This document shows, piece after piece, positions 25,083 to 34,014 of a stretch of 64,000 nt of DNA (its first letter is position 1; each line of letters starts with the position of its first letter). Source of the DNA: Gardnerella vaginalis 1500E (GTDB taxonomy: Bacteria > Actinomycetota > Actinomycetes > Actinomycetales > Bifidobacteriaceae); the NCBI RefSeq assembly GCF_000263595.1, contig NZ_ADES01000027.1, positions 38,477 to 102,476 of the forward strand. Direction: 5' to 3'. The notes below the pieces were generated by a model, which had not been told where the DNA came from, made no database searches, and saw only the letters and a list, made by a program, of their open reading frames with translations. A program made the position numbers and the translations under genes.

Positions 25083-27557
25083 ATGACAAAAAAGAAACGC
25101 GTGAATACTCCCACTGTTTCACTGGCCAATAAAAACTTCCGCCAAAAGGAAGCTGAGGCAGCAAATAATGCTAGTAAAACACTCGTAAATAAAAAGCTTG
25201 CAAATGAAAGCGCTAAATCAACTAATACTGTTAGTGAAGTAAAAAATCAGGTTGAATCTAAAAGAAATCCTGCAATAGATGGATTGCGCGCTTTAGCAAT
25301 TATTGGAATTGTTTGCTTCCATATGCGTCCAATCGTACTTTCTGGAGGATTTTTAGGAGTAACGCTATTTTTAGTTTTAGCTGGATACTTTTGTACACAT
25401 TCCATACTTCGCTATTTAGACTCTCAAAAAAGTGCCGAAACTAGCAGCAGTACAAGCGCCAAAACAAACGGAAATACAAGTAGCAATGCAAACAGCATTG
25501 AGAAAAGTAAAACAAAAACTGGCGAATTTAAAAGATTAATCACTTGCTACTTTAATTATATTTGGCATCGCTTAAAGCGAATTTGGCCGCCAACACTTGG
25601 AATTATTGGAGTTAGCGCACCAATAATGTGGATTTTTTCGCCAAGTCTACTTCCAAAATTACAAGCGGATGCTTTTTCTGGAGCTGGCTTCTTTAGCAAC
25701 ATAATGTACGTTGCGCGCAAACTATCGTACTTTGAGCAAACAGGATTGCCTTCCCCAATTAAACACTTATGGTATCTTGGCTTAATCATGCAAGCATTCG
25801 TTGTGTGGCCGCTTATTCTTACAGCCCTCGTAAAGCTTGTTAAACGCGCAATTACTCGCATGTATATTACTGCAGGATTGGCAATACTTTCTACAATACT
25901 TACATTTACTTTTGCCTACATGTTTGGCAATTACACTACTCCAGCTCGCGTCTATTATTCTCTTGACACAAGGGCATCGGAATTCCTGCTAGGCGCAATG
26001 CTGGCAATGTATGGGGCTTGGTTTACCAAACATTCATTACATGCTTGGATTATTCGCGCATTTTATTGGATTCGTGGCAATAAGCATGCAATAGTTAAGA
26101 TTTCCACAAAATTGCCGAAATCTTTTATTACTAGCTCTTCTTCAAACAAGACTTATGCTGAAGAGAATGCTGCAAAATCTCCTGCTGAAAATAGTATTCC
26201 AGAAGATTTGCGAGCTGGATTACAAATTGATTTATCTGATAATGCTGAATTATTGCAAGATAACTACAAGAATACAGATTTAGAAGATTCTTCTAAATCT
26301 GAAATACGCGAACTTCCAGATAACGTATTTACCGCCCCAAAAACAGTGTTTTGCAAACCTTTGCACGCGTGGCAAAGATCCTTAATAGGTATTGTTACAA
26401 CAATAGTTCTGATTTTGTGCTTTGTTTATGCAGACGGCACATCCTCAGCATTTACTTTTGGCGGATACACTTTAACAGCAGCAATCTGTGCGCTAATACT
26501 GTGGTCTTGCACTCAAACTGATAATATTTGCTCAAAAATTTTCGCATTTGCGCCGTTGTCTTATCTTGGAAAGCGCGCATTTGCTATTTATTTAGTACAC
26601 TTCCCAATTTTGGAATTGTGCAATCCTGCCACAAGAACAACAACTGTTTCTTGGGAAGAGCAGATTTTTCAAGCTGTAGTAATTGTTGCAGTAGCAGAAT
26701 GTTTCTATCAACTATTTGAAAAACAAACAGAAAAACATCTGCAAAAATTGGCACATTTCGTAGCATTAGCAATAGTTTGCGTAATAACTATTTTCTTAAT
26801 TGCTTTGCCGTTGAATTGGAATAGCATTGCACAGCAACGCGCAATACAAATTCGACCAGAACTAACTGTAAATGCTTCTAAAAATGTTGAAGCAGAAAAA
26901 ACAAAAACTAATAAGAAGGCAAACGCATCCGCTTCAAATAAGAAAACAAAAGGATTGCACAAGACCGTAGTAAAACAAGCGATTCCGCCAAAACCATCAA
27001 AATATCCTGTGCTTTTCCCAATTGCAGAAAAAGTTCCGCAAAATCTTTCCGCATCACACACTCGTATTGATAAAAAGCACAACACTTGCTCAGTAAACTT
27101 AACTATGGTAGGCGACTCTATTACCGAAGGCGCAAAACCATACTTGCTACAAGTAATGCCTAATGCTTATATTGACGGAAAAGTAAGCAGGCAGATTTTC
27201 CACGGAGCTGACGAATACGCTCAAGATATTTCGAACAAACATGCTGGGGATGTTGTTATTTACGCGCTAGGAACAAACGGCCCGCCTCACGACGACAGCG
27301 TTCTGCAGCACATGGTAGATGTTGCTAAGGGTAAGCCTGTTTATTTCGTTACAACTAGAGTTCCACAGCCATGGCAAGACGTTACCAACGACCGCCTGCG
27401 TAAGTTTGCTCAAACTCATCCTAATGTTGGCATTATTGACTGGTATGGTTTGAGTAATGGTCACTCGGAATATTTGACTGACGATGGCGTGCATTTAACC
27501 CCAGTTGGCGGTCCAAAATACGCAAAAATGATTCGACTCGCGCTATGCGGAGCCTGA
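25083..27557 (+). CDS. OatA-like acyltransferase with SGNH domain
   Basis: An 824-residue envelope protein of the acyltransferase-3 plus SGNH type, as in peptidoglycan O-acetyltransferase OatA. After a Lys/Asn-rich cytosolic start, NPAIDGLRALAIIGIVCFHMRPIVLSGGFLGVTLFLVLAGYF begins the multi-helix acyltransferase-3 domain (about residues 60-560, with a large hydrophilic loop near 330-420). After the last helix and a Lys/Ala-rich linker, the extracytoplasmic SGNH domain has MVGDSITEG (Ser nucleophile), ALGTNG and DDGVHLT (Asp-x-x-His). It probably moves acetyl groups across the membrane onto peptidoglycan or a wall glycan, conferring lysozyme resistance. The wall substrate is inferred. Confidence 0.87.
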   Translation: MTKKKRVNTPTVSLANKNFRQKEAEAANNASKTLVNKKLANESAKSTNTVSEVKNQVESKRNPAIDGLRALAIIGIVCFHMRPIVLSGGFLGVTLFLVLAGYFCTHSILRYLDSQKSAETSSSTSAKTNGNTSSNANSIEKSKTKTGEFKRLITCYFNYIWHRLKRIWPPTLGIIGVSAPIMWIFSPSLLPKLQADAFSGAGFFSNIMYVARKLSYFEQTGLPSPIKHLWYLGLIMQAFVVWPLILTALVKLVKRAITRMYITAGLAILSTILTFTFAYMFGNYTTPARVYYSLDTRASEFLLGAMLAMYGAWFTKHSLHAWIIRAFYWIRGNKHAIVKISTKLPKSFITSSSSNKTYAEENAAKSPAENSIPEDLRAGLQIDLSDNAELLQDNYKNTDLEDSSKSEIRELPDNVFTAPKTVFCKPLHAWQRSLIGIVTTIVLILCFVYADGTSSAFTFGGYTLTAAICALILWSCTQTDNICSKIFAFAPLSYLGKRAFAIYLVHFPILELCNPATRTTTVSWEEQIFQAVVIVAVAECFYQLFEKQTEKHLQKLAHFVALAIVCVITIFLIALPLNWNSIAQQRAIQIRPELTVNASKNVEAEKTKTNKKANASASNKKTKGLHKTVVKQAIPPKPSKYPVLFPIAEKVPQNLSASHTRIDKKHNTCSVNLTMVGDSITEGAKPYLLQVMPNAYIDGKVSRQIFHGADEYAQDISNKHAGDVVIYALGTNGPPHDDSVLQHMVDVAKGKPVYFVTTRVPQPWQDVTNDRLRKFAQTHPNVGIIDWYGLSNGHSEYLTDDGVHLTPVGGPKYAKMIRLALCGA

Positions 27558-27675
27558 TTTATCAATAAAATAAATTTTGGCATAACTACGAGTATTTTGC
27601 GCGCGATACAAGCAAATCCTATAACGAATCGCAATGAAAATAACGACTCGTGTAGGAAAAATAGCAGCGAAATAT

Positions 27676-27681
27676 TACGAT
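27676..27681 (+). promoter_or_regulatory. Possible -10 box of a leaderless zwf transcript
   Basis: TACGAT lies 7 bases before the zwf ATG and no ribosome site is present between. This geometry would start transcription at or next to the start codon. The -35 is poor. Confidence 0.3.
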
Positions 27682-27688
27682 AGTATGT

Positions 27689-29269
27689 ATGACTGAGTTG
27701 AGGATTCCTTTTAACACGCAACACACTGCTGATGATGCGGCTGCGTGGACGAACCCATTACGAGATCCTAGAGATTTACGTTTGGCTCGCATTGCCGGCC
27801 CGTGCAGTTTAGTAATTTTTGGTATTACTGGCGATTTAGCACGCAAAAAACTTATGCCAGCCGTATACGACTTGGCTAATCGAGGGCTTTTACCACCAGG
27901 ATTTGGTTTAACTGGTTTTGCGAGAAGAGACTGGACGGACGAGCATTTCGTAAACTTTGTGCGCGAAAATATTGAGCAACACTGCCGCACACCATTTCGT
28001 GAGTCAACTTGGATTAATCTTGCAAAAGGAATACGCTTTGTGCGCGGCACTTTTGACGACGCGTCTGCGTTTGAACGTTTAAGCAAAACAGTAAACGAAT
28101 TAGATAGAGATCGCGGCACGCGCGGAAACCACGCATTTTACATGTCTATTCCTCCTTCAAGCTTCCCTATTGTTGCTCAACAGTTGGCAGCGTCTGGACT
28201 TTCTCACTCTTCCGAGCACGCGTGGCGTCGCGTAATTATTGAAAAGCCTTTCGGGCATGATTTAGCGAGCGCTCGCGAATTAGACCGCGTCGTTTCAGAA
28301 GTTTTTGATCCTAATTCCGTATTTAGAATCGACCATTACTTAGGTAAGGAAACCGTGCAAAATTTGCTGGCTTTCCGTTTTGCTAACGCAATGTACGAGC
28401 CGATTTGGAACGCAAATTATGTTGATCACGTGCAAATTACGATGGCTGAAGACATTGGTATTGGCGGACGTGCCGGCTACTACGACGGAATTGGTGCTGC
28501 GCGCGATGTGATTCAAAACCACTTGCTTCAACTTATGGCACTGACTGCTATGGAAGAACCTGTAAGTTTCCGCGCTAGCGATTTGACTGCAGAAAAAACG
28601 AAGGTTTTATCTGCAGTTCGTTTGCCTCACGATTTGGCCGCAAATACTGCTCGAGGACAGTACGCAGCAGGCTGGCAAGGATCTTACAAAGCAGTTGGTT
28701 ACTTGGAAGAACAAGGAATCGACCCTAAAAGCACTACTGAAACGTATGCTGCTGTGCGACTAGACGTTGACACTCGCCGCTGGGCTGGAGTCCCATTCTA
28801 TTTGCGCACTGGAAAACGTTTAGGCAAGCGCGTTACGGAAATTGCTGTGATTTTTAAGCGCGCTCCGCACTTGCCGTTTGAATCAACTGCTGTTCGAGAG
28901 CTTGGTAGCAATGCTATTGTTATTCGCGTGCAGCCGGATGAGGGCGTTACTATGCGTTTTGGAGCGAAAGTTCCTGGCGGAACTGCTATGGAAGTCCGCG
29001 ACGTTTCTATGGACTTTAGTTACGGACGTTCGTTTACTGAAAGTTCGCCTGAAGCTTATGAACGTCTGATTCTTGACGTTCTTCTTGGCGAGCCTCCACT
29101 GTTCCCAACTACTGAAGAAGTAGATTTGAGCTGGAAGATTCTCGACCCTATTGAGGAATTCTGGAGTTCACTTGGCACACAGCCACAGCCGTATCGCGCT
29201 GGAACTTGGGGACCTAAGGAAGCAGACTACATGCTTGCTCGTAATAATCGCCATTGGAGGCTGCCATGA
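27689..29269 (+). CDS. zwf: Glucose-6-phosphate 1-dehydrogenase
   Basis: A 526-residue enzyme that oxidises glucose-6-phosphate to 6-phosphogluconolactone with NADP+. The nucleotide-binding motif FGITGDLARKKLMPAVYDL is near residue 47 and the active-site signature RIDHYLGKETVQN near residue 213. The length and the N-terminal extension fit actinobacterial Zwf. It is the first gene of zwf-opcA-pgl, with the stop overlapping the opcA start. No ribosome site is seen (see the leaderless -10 feature). Confidence 0.97.
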   Translation: MTELRIPFNTQHTADDAAAWTNPLRDPRDLRLARIAGPCSLVIFGITGDLARKKLMPAVYDLANRGLLPPGFGLTGFARRDWTDEHFVNFVRENIEQHCRTPFRESTWINLAKGIRFVRGTFDDASAFERLSKTVNELDRDRGTRGNHAFYMSIPPSSFPIVAQQLAASGLSHSSEHAWRRVIIEKPFGHDLASARELDRVVSEVFDPNSVFRIDHYLGKETVQNLLAFRFANAMYEPIWNANYVDHVQITMAEDIGIGGRAGYYDGIGAARDVIQNHLLQLMALTAMEEPVSFRASDLTAEKTKVLSAVRLPHDLAANTARGQYAAGWQGSYKAVGYLEEQGIDPKSTTETYAAVRLDVDTRRWAGVPFYLRTGKRLGKRVTEIAVIFKRAPHLPFESTAVRELGSNAIVIRVQPDEGVTMRFGAKVPGGTAMEVRDVSMDFSYGRSFTESSPEAYERLILDVLLGEPPLFPTTEEVDLSWKILDPIEEFWSSLGTQPQPYRAGTWGPKEADYMLARNNRHWRLP

Positions 29270-30207
29270 TTATCAACCTTCCTGATACTAATACCAGTAA
29301 AATTTCGCAAAAAATCGACGAATTGCACGAAGAGCGTGGAGAATCCGCAACTGGGCGCGTGCTTACTCTTTTAATCGACACAGATCTTCAAGAATTAGAA
29401 CATGCTCTTGAAGCTGCTAATGCTGCGAGCCGCGAGCATCCTTGCCGCGTTATTGCTATGGTTCGCGACTGGTCTAGCGAGCATGCTGCTGAGCGCGGAG
29501 AAATTGTGCCAAATCTTGACGCTCAAGTGCGTTTTGGTGCTGATGCTGGAGCTGGCGAGATTATTATTTTGTATCCGCATAACGGTTTGGTTCGTCATCC
29601 GGATACGCTTGTTATTCCACTACTTGTGCCAGATGCGCCGATTGTAGCCTGGTGGCCAACGAACGCTCCGGAAGACCCTGCTCACGATTTGCTTGGAGCT
29701 ATGGCTAGTAGCAGAATTACTGATGCTCAGCGCGCAGACGACACTCTTAAAACTGTTCAAAACTTGCGCAAAAACTGGTCTCCGCAAGATGCAGACTTAT
29801 CTTGGACGCGTCTTACTCCATGGCGTGCACTTTTGGCTTCTATGCTCGATCAACCTCCGCATTTGCCAATTACTAGCGCAAAAGTTACTGGCCCTACTCA
29901 CTACGTTTCTCTGCATTTACTTGCATCTTGGCTTAAGAGTAGCTTGCGCGTGCCTGTAGAAATAGTTGAGAATCCTGATGCTAAAGCTATTACTTCCGTA
30001 ACTTTAGAGCGTGAGGATGGCACTTTGTCTCTTACTCGCCCTGCTGGAGGAGATCAGGCTTTAATTAGCCTTCCCTATCAGACCGCTCAACCTATTGCGC
30101 TTCCTATTCGCACTTTGGATGATTGCTTAAGTGAGGAATTGCGACGAATTGATCCGGACGAAATTTACGCACAGCTGGTGAGAGATAATCCTGAAGAAAA
30201 CAATTAA
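29266..30207 (+). CDS. opcA: Glucose-6-phosphate dehydrogenase assembly protein OpcA
   Basis: A 313-residue partner that activates or assembles Zwf in actinobacteria and cyanobacteria. The start at 29266 is set by GGAGG 6 bases upstream and gives an ATGA overlap with zwf. VTGPTHYVSLHLLASWLKSSL and PIVAWWPTNAPEDPAHDLLGAMASSRITDA are typical of OpcA. It lies between zwf and pgl, the usual actinobacterial order. Confidence 0.95.
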   Translation: MIINLPDTNTSKISQKIDELHEERGESATGRVLTLLIDTDLQELEHALEAANAASREHPCRVIAMVRDWSSEHAAERGEIVPNLDAQVRFGADAGAGEIIILYPHNGLVRHPDTLVIPLLVPDAPIVAWWPTNAPEDPAHDLLGAMASSRITDAQRADDTLKTVQNLRKNWSPQDADLSWTRLTPWRALLASMLDQPPHLPITSAKVTGPTHYVSLHLLASWLKSSLRVPVEIVENPDAKAITSVTLEREDGTLSLTRPAGGDQALISLPYQTAQPIALPIRTLDDCLSEELRRIDPDEIYAQLVRDNPEENN

Positions 30208-30285
30208 GTCTATAAAAATACACAACGCGTGAAACAACTTGTGAAACAGCGTGTGAAACATTTTTAATTGCATAAAAGGAATGAC

Positions 30286-31110
30286 ATGACAGATAATGAA
30301 GTTACTTTTGCACACAACGCAAACATCTACGTCTACAATAATCCCGATGTACTCTCAGCCGTCGCAGCTCAACGCTTAGTAACGTTTATTATGGAGTCAC
30401 AAAATAATGTGCAAAATCTAAACAAACCATTCCATTTACTTCTTACTGGCGGCACGGATTCAATACGCATGTTCCAAATGCTTGCTAGCAACCCACTTTT
30501 GCCAGCGATTAATTGGAATTTAGTGCATATTTGGTGGGCAGATGAGCGTTTCGTAGCTTACGATAGCGAGGATCGCAACGCACGTAAAACTCGCGAAGCT
30601 TTGCTTAACTTACTTACTTCTAACAAAGCTTTGGCAGAATCTCATATTCACGAGATGCCTGCAGATGAGCGCAACGCAGAGGAAATTGCAAAAGCCAGCG
30701 ACGCTGAAAATGACGCTATTTTAGATGCGGCAGCACACGACTATGAGGAAGAAATTATAGGATTACTTGGACCAGAACCGGTGTTTGATTTAGCAATTCT
30801 TGGCATGGGCACGGACGCACATATGGCTTCGCTTTTCCCAGGATTGCCACAAGTTAATAATCGCGAGCGCATTGTTGTTGGAGTAAATCACTCCCCTAAA
30901 CTTCCGCCAATGCGATTGTCGCTTACAGTTCCCGTGCTGGCTCACAGTCGTCGCACTTGGTTCTTGACTGCCGGAGCAGAAAAGGGAGCTGCTTTAATGA
31001 ATACACTTTCGGGAGCTAATAATCCTGAATATCCTGCGTCTTTTGCAAACGGCACCGACGAAATCGCTTGGATGACAACAGCGGAAACACTGCAAGCTGC
31101 AATTCAATAA
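30286..31110 (+). CDS. pgl: 6-phosphogluconolactonase
   Basis: A 274-residue enzyme of the NagB/Pgl fold that hydrolyses 6-phosphogluconolactone. LLLTGGTDSIRMFQML, WNLVHIWWADERFVAYDSEDRNARKTREALL and LAILGMGTDAHMASLFPG are family motifs. The start is MTDNEV at 30286 because AAAAGG lies upstream; a TTG 18 bases earlier is less likely. It completes the oxidative pentose-phosphate trio with zwf and opcA, 78 bases after opcA. Confidence 0.95.
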   Translation: MTDNEVTFAHNANIYVYNNPDVLSAVAAQRLVTFIMESQNNVQNLNKPFHLLLTGGTDSIRMFQMLASNPLLPAINWNLVHIWWADERFVAYDSEDRNARKTREALLNLLTSNKALAESHIHEMPADERNAEEIAKASDAENDAILDAAAHDYEEEIIGLLGPEPVFDLAILGMGTDAHMASLFPGLPQVNNRERIVVGVNHSPKLPPMRLSLTVPVLAHSRRTWFLTAGAEKGAALMNTLSGANNPEYPASFANGTDEIAWMTTAETLQAAIQ

Positions 31111-31301
31111 TCTGCATAATATTCAGCCAACTAAAAGTTGAATAAACATAGCAGAGCGGCGCATTTGGGAAAATCAACTCCTAAAAACATGGCGCATTTG
31201 CGAAAACGAATGCAAAATCGTTGAAATTCCAAGGGAAACAACCGATTTAGAAAAATTAATAAAATTCGGCAATAAAATATATTACAAAGAGCAGAATAAC
31301 A

Positions 31302-31335
31302 TACAGGCCTTTGCATTGTTATGCAGAGGCCTGTT
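31302..31335. terminator. Hairpin between convergent pgl and gnd
   Basis: Arms ACAGGCCTTTGCAT / ATGCAGAGGCCTGT pair with one mismatch around a TGTT loop. It lies 20 bases after the gnd stop on the minus strand. The T-run is weak, so it may work with the convergent geometry. The rest of 31111-31355 holds only two GGCGCATTTG direct repeats and no gene. Confidence 0.6.
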
Positions 31336-31355
31336 AGTTATAAATATTATTTGAT

Positions 31356-32810
31356 TTAATCTTGCTTTACTTCCGGACGATTAGGATCCGCCCACAAAGT
31401 GTGGAATACGCCAGACTCATCGATGCGACCGTAAGTGTGCGCGCCGAAGAAATCGCGCTGAGCCTGAATAAGCGAAGCTGGCAAACGCTTGGAACGCAAT
31501 CCATCGTAGTACGCAAGCAAGCTAGAGAATGCTGGAACAGGCACTCCATGCTCAACTGCACGCGCAATAACACGACGCCAAGCAGCTTGAGACTTTTCAA
31601 TAGCATCCTTAAAGTACGGTGCAAAAAGCAAAGAAACGCTTGCTTCACCAGACTCAAAAGCCTCGGAAACGCGGTTCAAGAACTGAGCGCGAATAATGCA
31701 TCCGCCTCGCCAAATGCGAGCAACAGCAGCCTGGTTAATCTTCCAATCATGCTCAATTGCAGCAGCCGCAATCTCATCGAAGCCCTGAGCGTAAGAAACA
31801 ATCTTAGAAGCGTATAAAGCTTGGCGAATATCCTCAATAAACGCCTTACGCTCAGCATCATTCAAATCAAAATGCATATCTGGCCCAGTCAAACCCTGGC
31901 TTTCGGCAGCTTCACGCAAAGCAACTTGGCTTGAAAGTCCGCGAGCAAACACAGCTTCGGCAATACCCGTAACTGGTATTCCTAGAGAAAGCGCAGACTG
32001 TACAGTCCAAGTACCAGTGCCCTTCATGCCAGCATGGTCCACCATCATCTCAACCAAAGGCTTACCAGTCTTAGCATCCTTTTGGCGAAGCACATCAGCC
32101 GTAATCTCAATCAAATAAGAATCAAGCTCGCCCTTATTCCACTCGCTAAATACGTCCGCAATTTCATCAGACTTCATACCCAAGCCGCGAAGCATTAAAT
32201 CGTAGCTTTCGGCAATAAGCTGCATATCTGAGTACTCAATACCGTTGTGAACCATCTTCACAAAATGACCAGCACCGTCGGTGCCAATATGCGTTACGCA
32301 AGGCTCACCTTCTGCAACAGCCGCAATAGACTTCAAAATAGGCCCAAGAGTCTCCCAAGATTCCTCAGTGCCACCAGGCATCATTGAAGGGCCGCGCAAA
32401 GCACCTTCTTCGCCACCGGAAACACCGCAACCAACGTAATGAAGACCACGCGCACGAATGCTGCGCTCTCTGCGAATCGTGTCTTCAAAATAAGAGTTTC
32501 CGCCATCGACGATAATATCTCCAGGCTCCATAGCATTTGCAAGCTCTTCAATAACAGCATCCGTAGGAGCACCAGCTTTTACCATAATAATCGCCGTGCG
32601 CGGACGCTTTAGAGAAGCCACAAATTCTTCAACAGTTTTAGCTGGAACGAAAGCACCCTCAGTGCCGTGCTCATTCATTAACGTTTCAGTTCGCGAATAA
32701 TGACGATTATAAACTGCCACAGTATTTCCGTGATGCGCAAGATTTCGCGCTAAATTAGATCCCATTGCAGCCAAGCCAACAACGCCAATATTTGCCTGAG
32801 CTTGAGTCAT
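31356..32810 (-). CDS. gnd: 6-phosphogluconate dehydrogenase (decarboxylating)
   Basis: A 484-residue NADP-dependent enzyme converting 6-phosphogluconate to ribulose-5-phosphate and CO2. The N-terminal Rossmann motif IGVVGLAAMGSNLARNLAHHG, the active-site segment VGCGVSGGEEGALRGPSMMPGG, and DGAGHFVKMVHNGIEYSDMQLIAE with the catalytic Lys are all present. The C-terminal IQAQRDFFGAHTYGR is typical of the long (dimeric) form. AGGTG precedes ATG. It lies convergent to zwf-opcA-pgl, so the full oxidative branch is in one 5-kb stretch. Confidence 0.97.
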   Translation of the reverse strand: MTQAQANIGVVGLAAMGSNLARNLAHHGNTVAVYNRHYSRTETLMNEHGTEGAFVPAKTVEEFVASLKRPRTAIIMVKAGAPTDAVIEELANAMEPGDIIVDGGNSYFEDTIRRERSIRARGLHYVGCGVSGGEEGALRGPSMMPGGTEESWETLGPILKSIAAVAEGEPCVTHIGTDGAGHFVKMVHNGIEYSDMQLIAESYDLMLRGLGMKSDEIADVFSEWNKGELDSYLIEITADVLRQKDAKTGKPLVEMMVDHAGMKGTGTWTVQSALSLGIPVTGIAEAVFARGLSSQVALREAAESQGLTGPDMHFDLNDAERKAFIEDIRQALYASKIVSYAQGFDEIAAAAIEHDWKINQAAVARIWRGGCIIRAQFLNRVSEAFESGEASVSLLFAPYFKDAIEKSQAAWRRVIARAVEHGVPVPAFSSLLAYYDGLRSKRLPASLIQAQRDFFGAHTYGRIDESGVFHTLWADPNRPEVKQD

Positions 32811-33172
32811 TACGACACCTCTTATCTTGTTGTTATATTTTCGTTTCTGCGCTACTCCCCTTCAGGAAACACACTTTTTAATTTTATCGGCCTATATGCA
32901 CAAGATTTTCGATGCAAAAAATGCAAGTTACACTAAGTAAATTTTGTGATATAAATTACATTTTTAATACAAACAAATCGTTCTCAAAATCTCCAAAAAA
33001 GTACGACACGCTTACAAACACGCGGATTTTGTAAATATAAACAATAACTATATGTAGTGTTTGAATAATCGACACACCACTACAAATAGTAATTATGAGT
33101 AGTATGCTGACTTTTGGCTTTTGTGCTAACACCGCGGAATCTAACGATTCCCCATCACCAGAGGAGATTGAA
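32811..33172. other. Divergent intergenic region gnd / nrdH
   Basis: This AT-rich gap of about 360 bases holds the promoters of gnd (minus) and nrdHIEF (plus) and one NrdR-like box. An open frame runs in from 33095 to nrdH, but the ribosome site places the true start at 33173. I see no other gene, RNA or repeat. Confidence 0.6.
33045..33060. promoter_or_regulatory. NrdR-box-like sequence upstream of nrdH
   Basis: TAACTATATGTAGTGT matches the NrdR consensus ACACWATATMTWGTGT at 13 of 16 positions. A paired second box at the usual spacing is not convincing, so this is a weak call. Confidence 0.3.
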
Positions 33173-33433
33173 ATGACAATTACAGTGTTTACAAAACCTC
33201 ATTGCCCACAGTGTGATGCCACTAAACGACAGTTCACAAAACTTGGCGTGAACTTCGAAACTGTAGACTTATCAAAAAGCCCTGAAGCACTGGATCAATT
33301 GCGCAACGCTGGATACCGTCAAGCACCTGTAGTTATTGCGCCAGACACATCATGGAGCGGTTACCGCCCAGATTTAATCGCGCAAATTGCGGATAAACTC
33401 GGAACTTCCTCAGAAACAGCAAAAGAAGCATGA
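33173..33433 (+). CDS. nrdH: NrdH glutaredoxin-like redoxin
   Basis: An 86-residue electron donor for class Ib ribonucleotide reductase. The active-site CPQC follows VFTKPH at the start, and the WSGYRPDLIAQI motif near the C-terminus is the NrdH signature. The start at MTITVF is set by GAGGAG 7 bases upstream. It is the first gene of nrdHIEF and lies 3 bases before nrdI. Confidence 0.96.
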   Translation: MTITVFTKPHCPQCDATKRQFTKLGVNFETVDLSKSPEALDQLRNAGYRQAPVVIAPDTSWSGYRPDLIAQIADKLGTSSETAKEA

Positions 33434-33436
33434 TAA

Positions 33437-33937
33437 ATGTGTGAACAAGAAAGAATCCAACAGCCAAGCGAGCCAGAATCTCGCGCACAAGGCGAATCAA
33501 TCGGAGCTGTAGTCTACTTTTCATCAGTTTCCGAAAACACATTACGCTTCGTGCAAAATTGCGATTTTCCTAGCAACAATGTAAACGTGTATCGCATACC
33601 GCTTCGACCAAAAGACCCGGAATTAAATGTGCGCGAACCGTACGTGCTAATCGTACCAACTTACGGCGGCGGAAATATTGCAAAAGCAATACCAATGCAA
33701 GTACGCAAATTCCTAAACAATCGCGAAAATCGTTCGTTTATTCGCGGAGTAATTTCTTCCGGAAACACGAATTTTGGAGACGCTTATTGCGCTGCAGGCG
33801 GTCAGATTGCAGGAAAGTGCGCAATCCCAAATATGTATTCGTTTGAGTTGACAGGAACTCAAGAAGATATTGAAAAAGTAGCGCAGGGAATACCTAGATT
33901 TTTAAGGCAATTAAAAGAAGCAGAAGAAACTAAATAA
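33437..33937 (+). CDS. nrdI: NrdI flavodoxin-like protein
   Basis: A 166-residue flavoprotein that supplies the oxidant for assembling the Mn2 tyrosyl radical cofactor of NrdF. VVYFSSVSENTLRFVQ, LIVPTYGGG and GVISSGNTNFGDAYCAAGG are conserved NrdI motifs contacting FMN. The N-terminal 24 residues before IGAVVYFSS are extra. It is the second gene of nrdHIEF. Confidence 0.95.
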   Translation: MCEQERIQQPSEPESRAQGESIGAVVYFSSVSENTLRFVQNCDFPSNNVNVYRIPLRPKDPELNVREPYVLIVPTYGGGNIAKAIPMQVRKFLNNRENRSFIRGVISSGNTNFGDAYCAAGGQIAGKCAIPNMYSFELTGTQEDIEKVAQGIPRFLRQLKEAEETK

Positions 33938-34014
33938 TCAAAATAAGTAAAAGAATCAAAAAACAATCAGCGTTTGAAAAGCAAAAATAACGCATGAAGA
34001 AAGGAATCAATCAA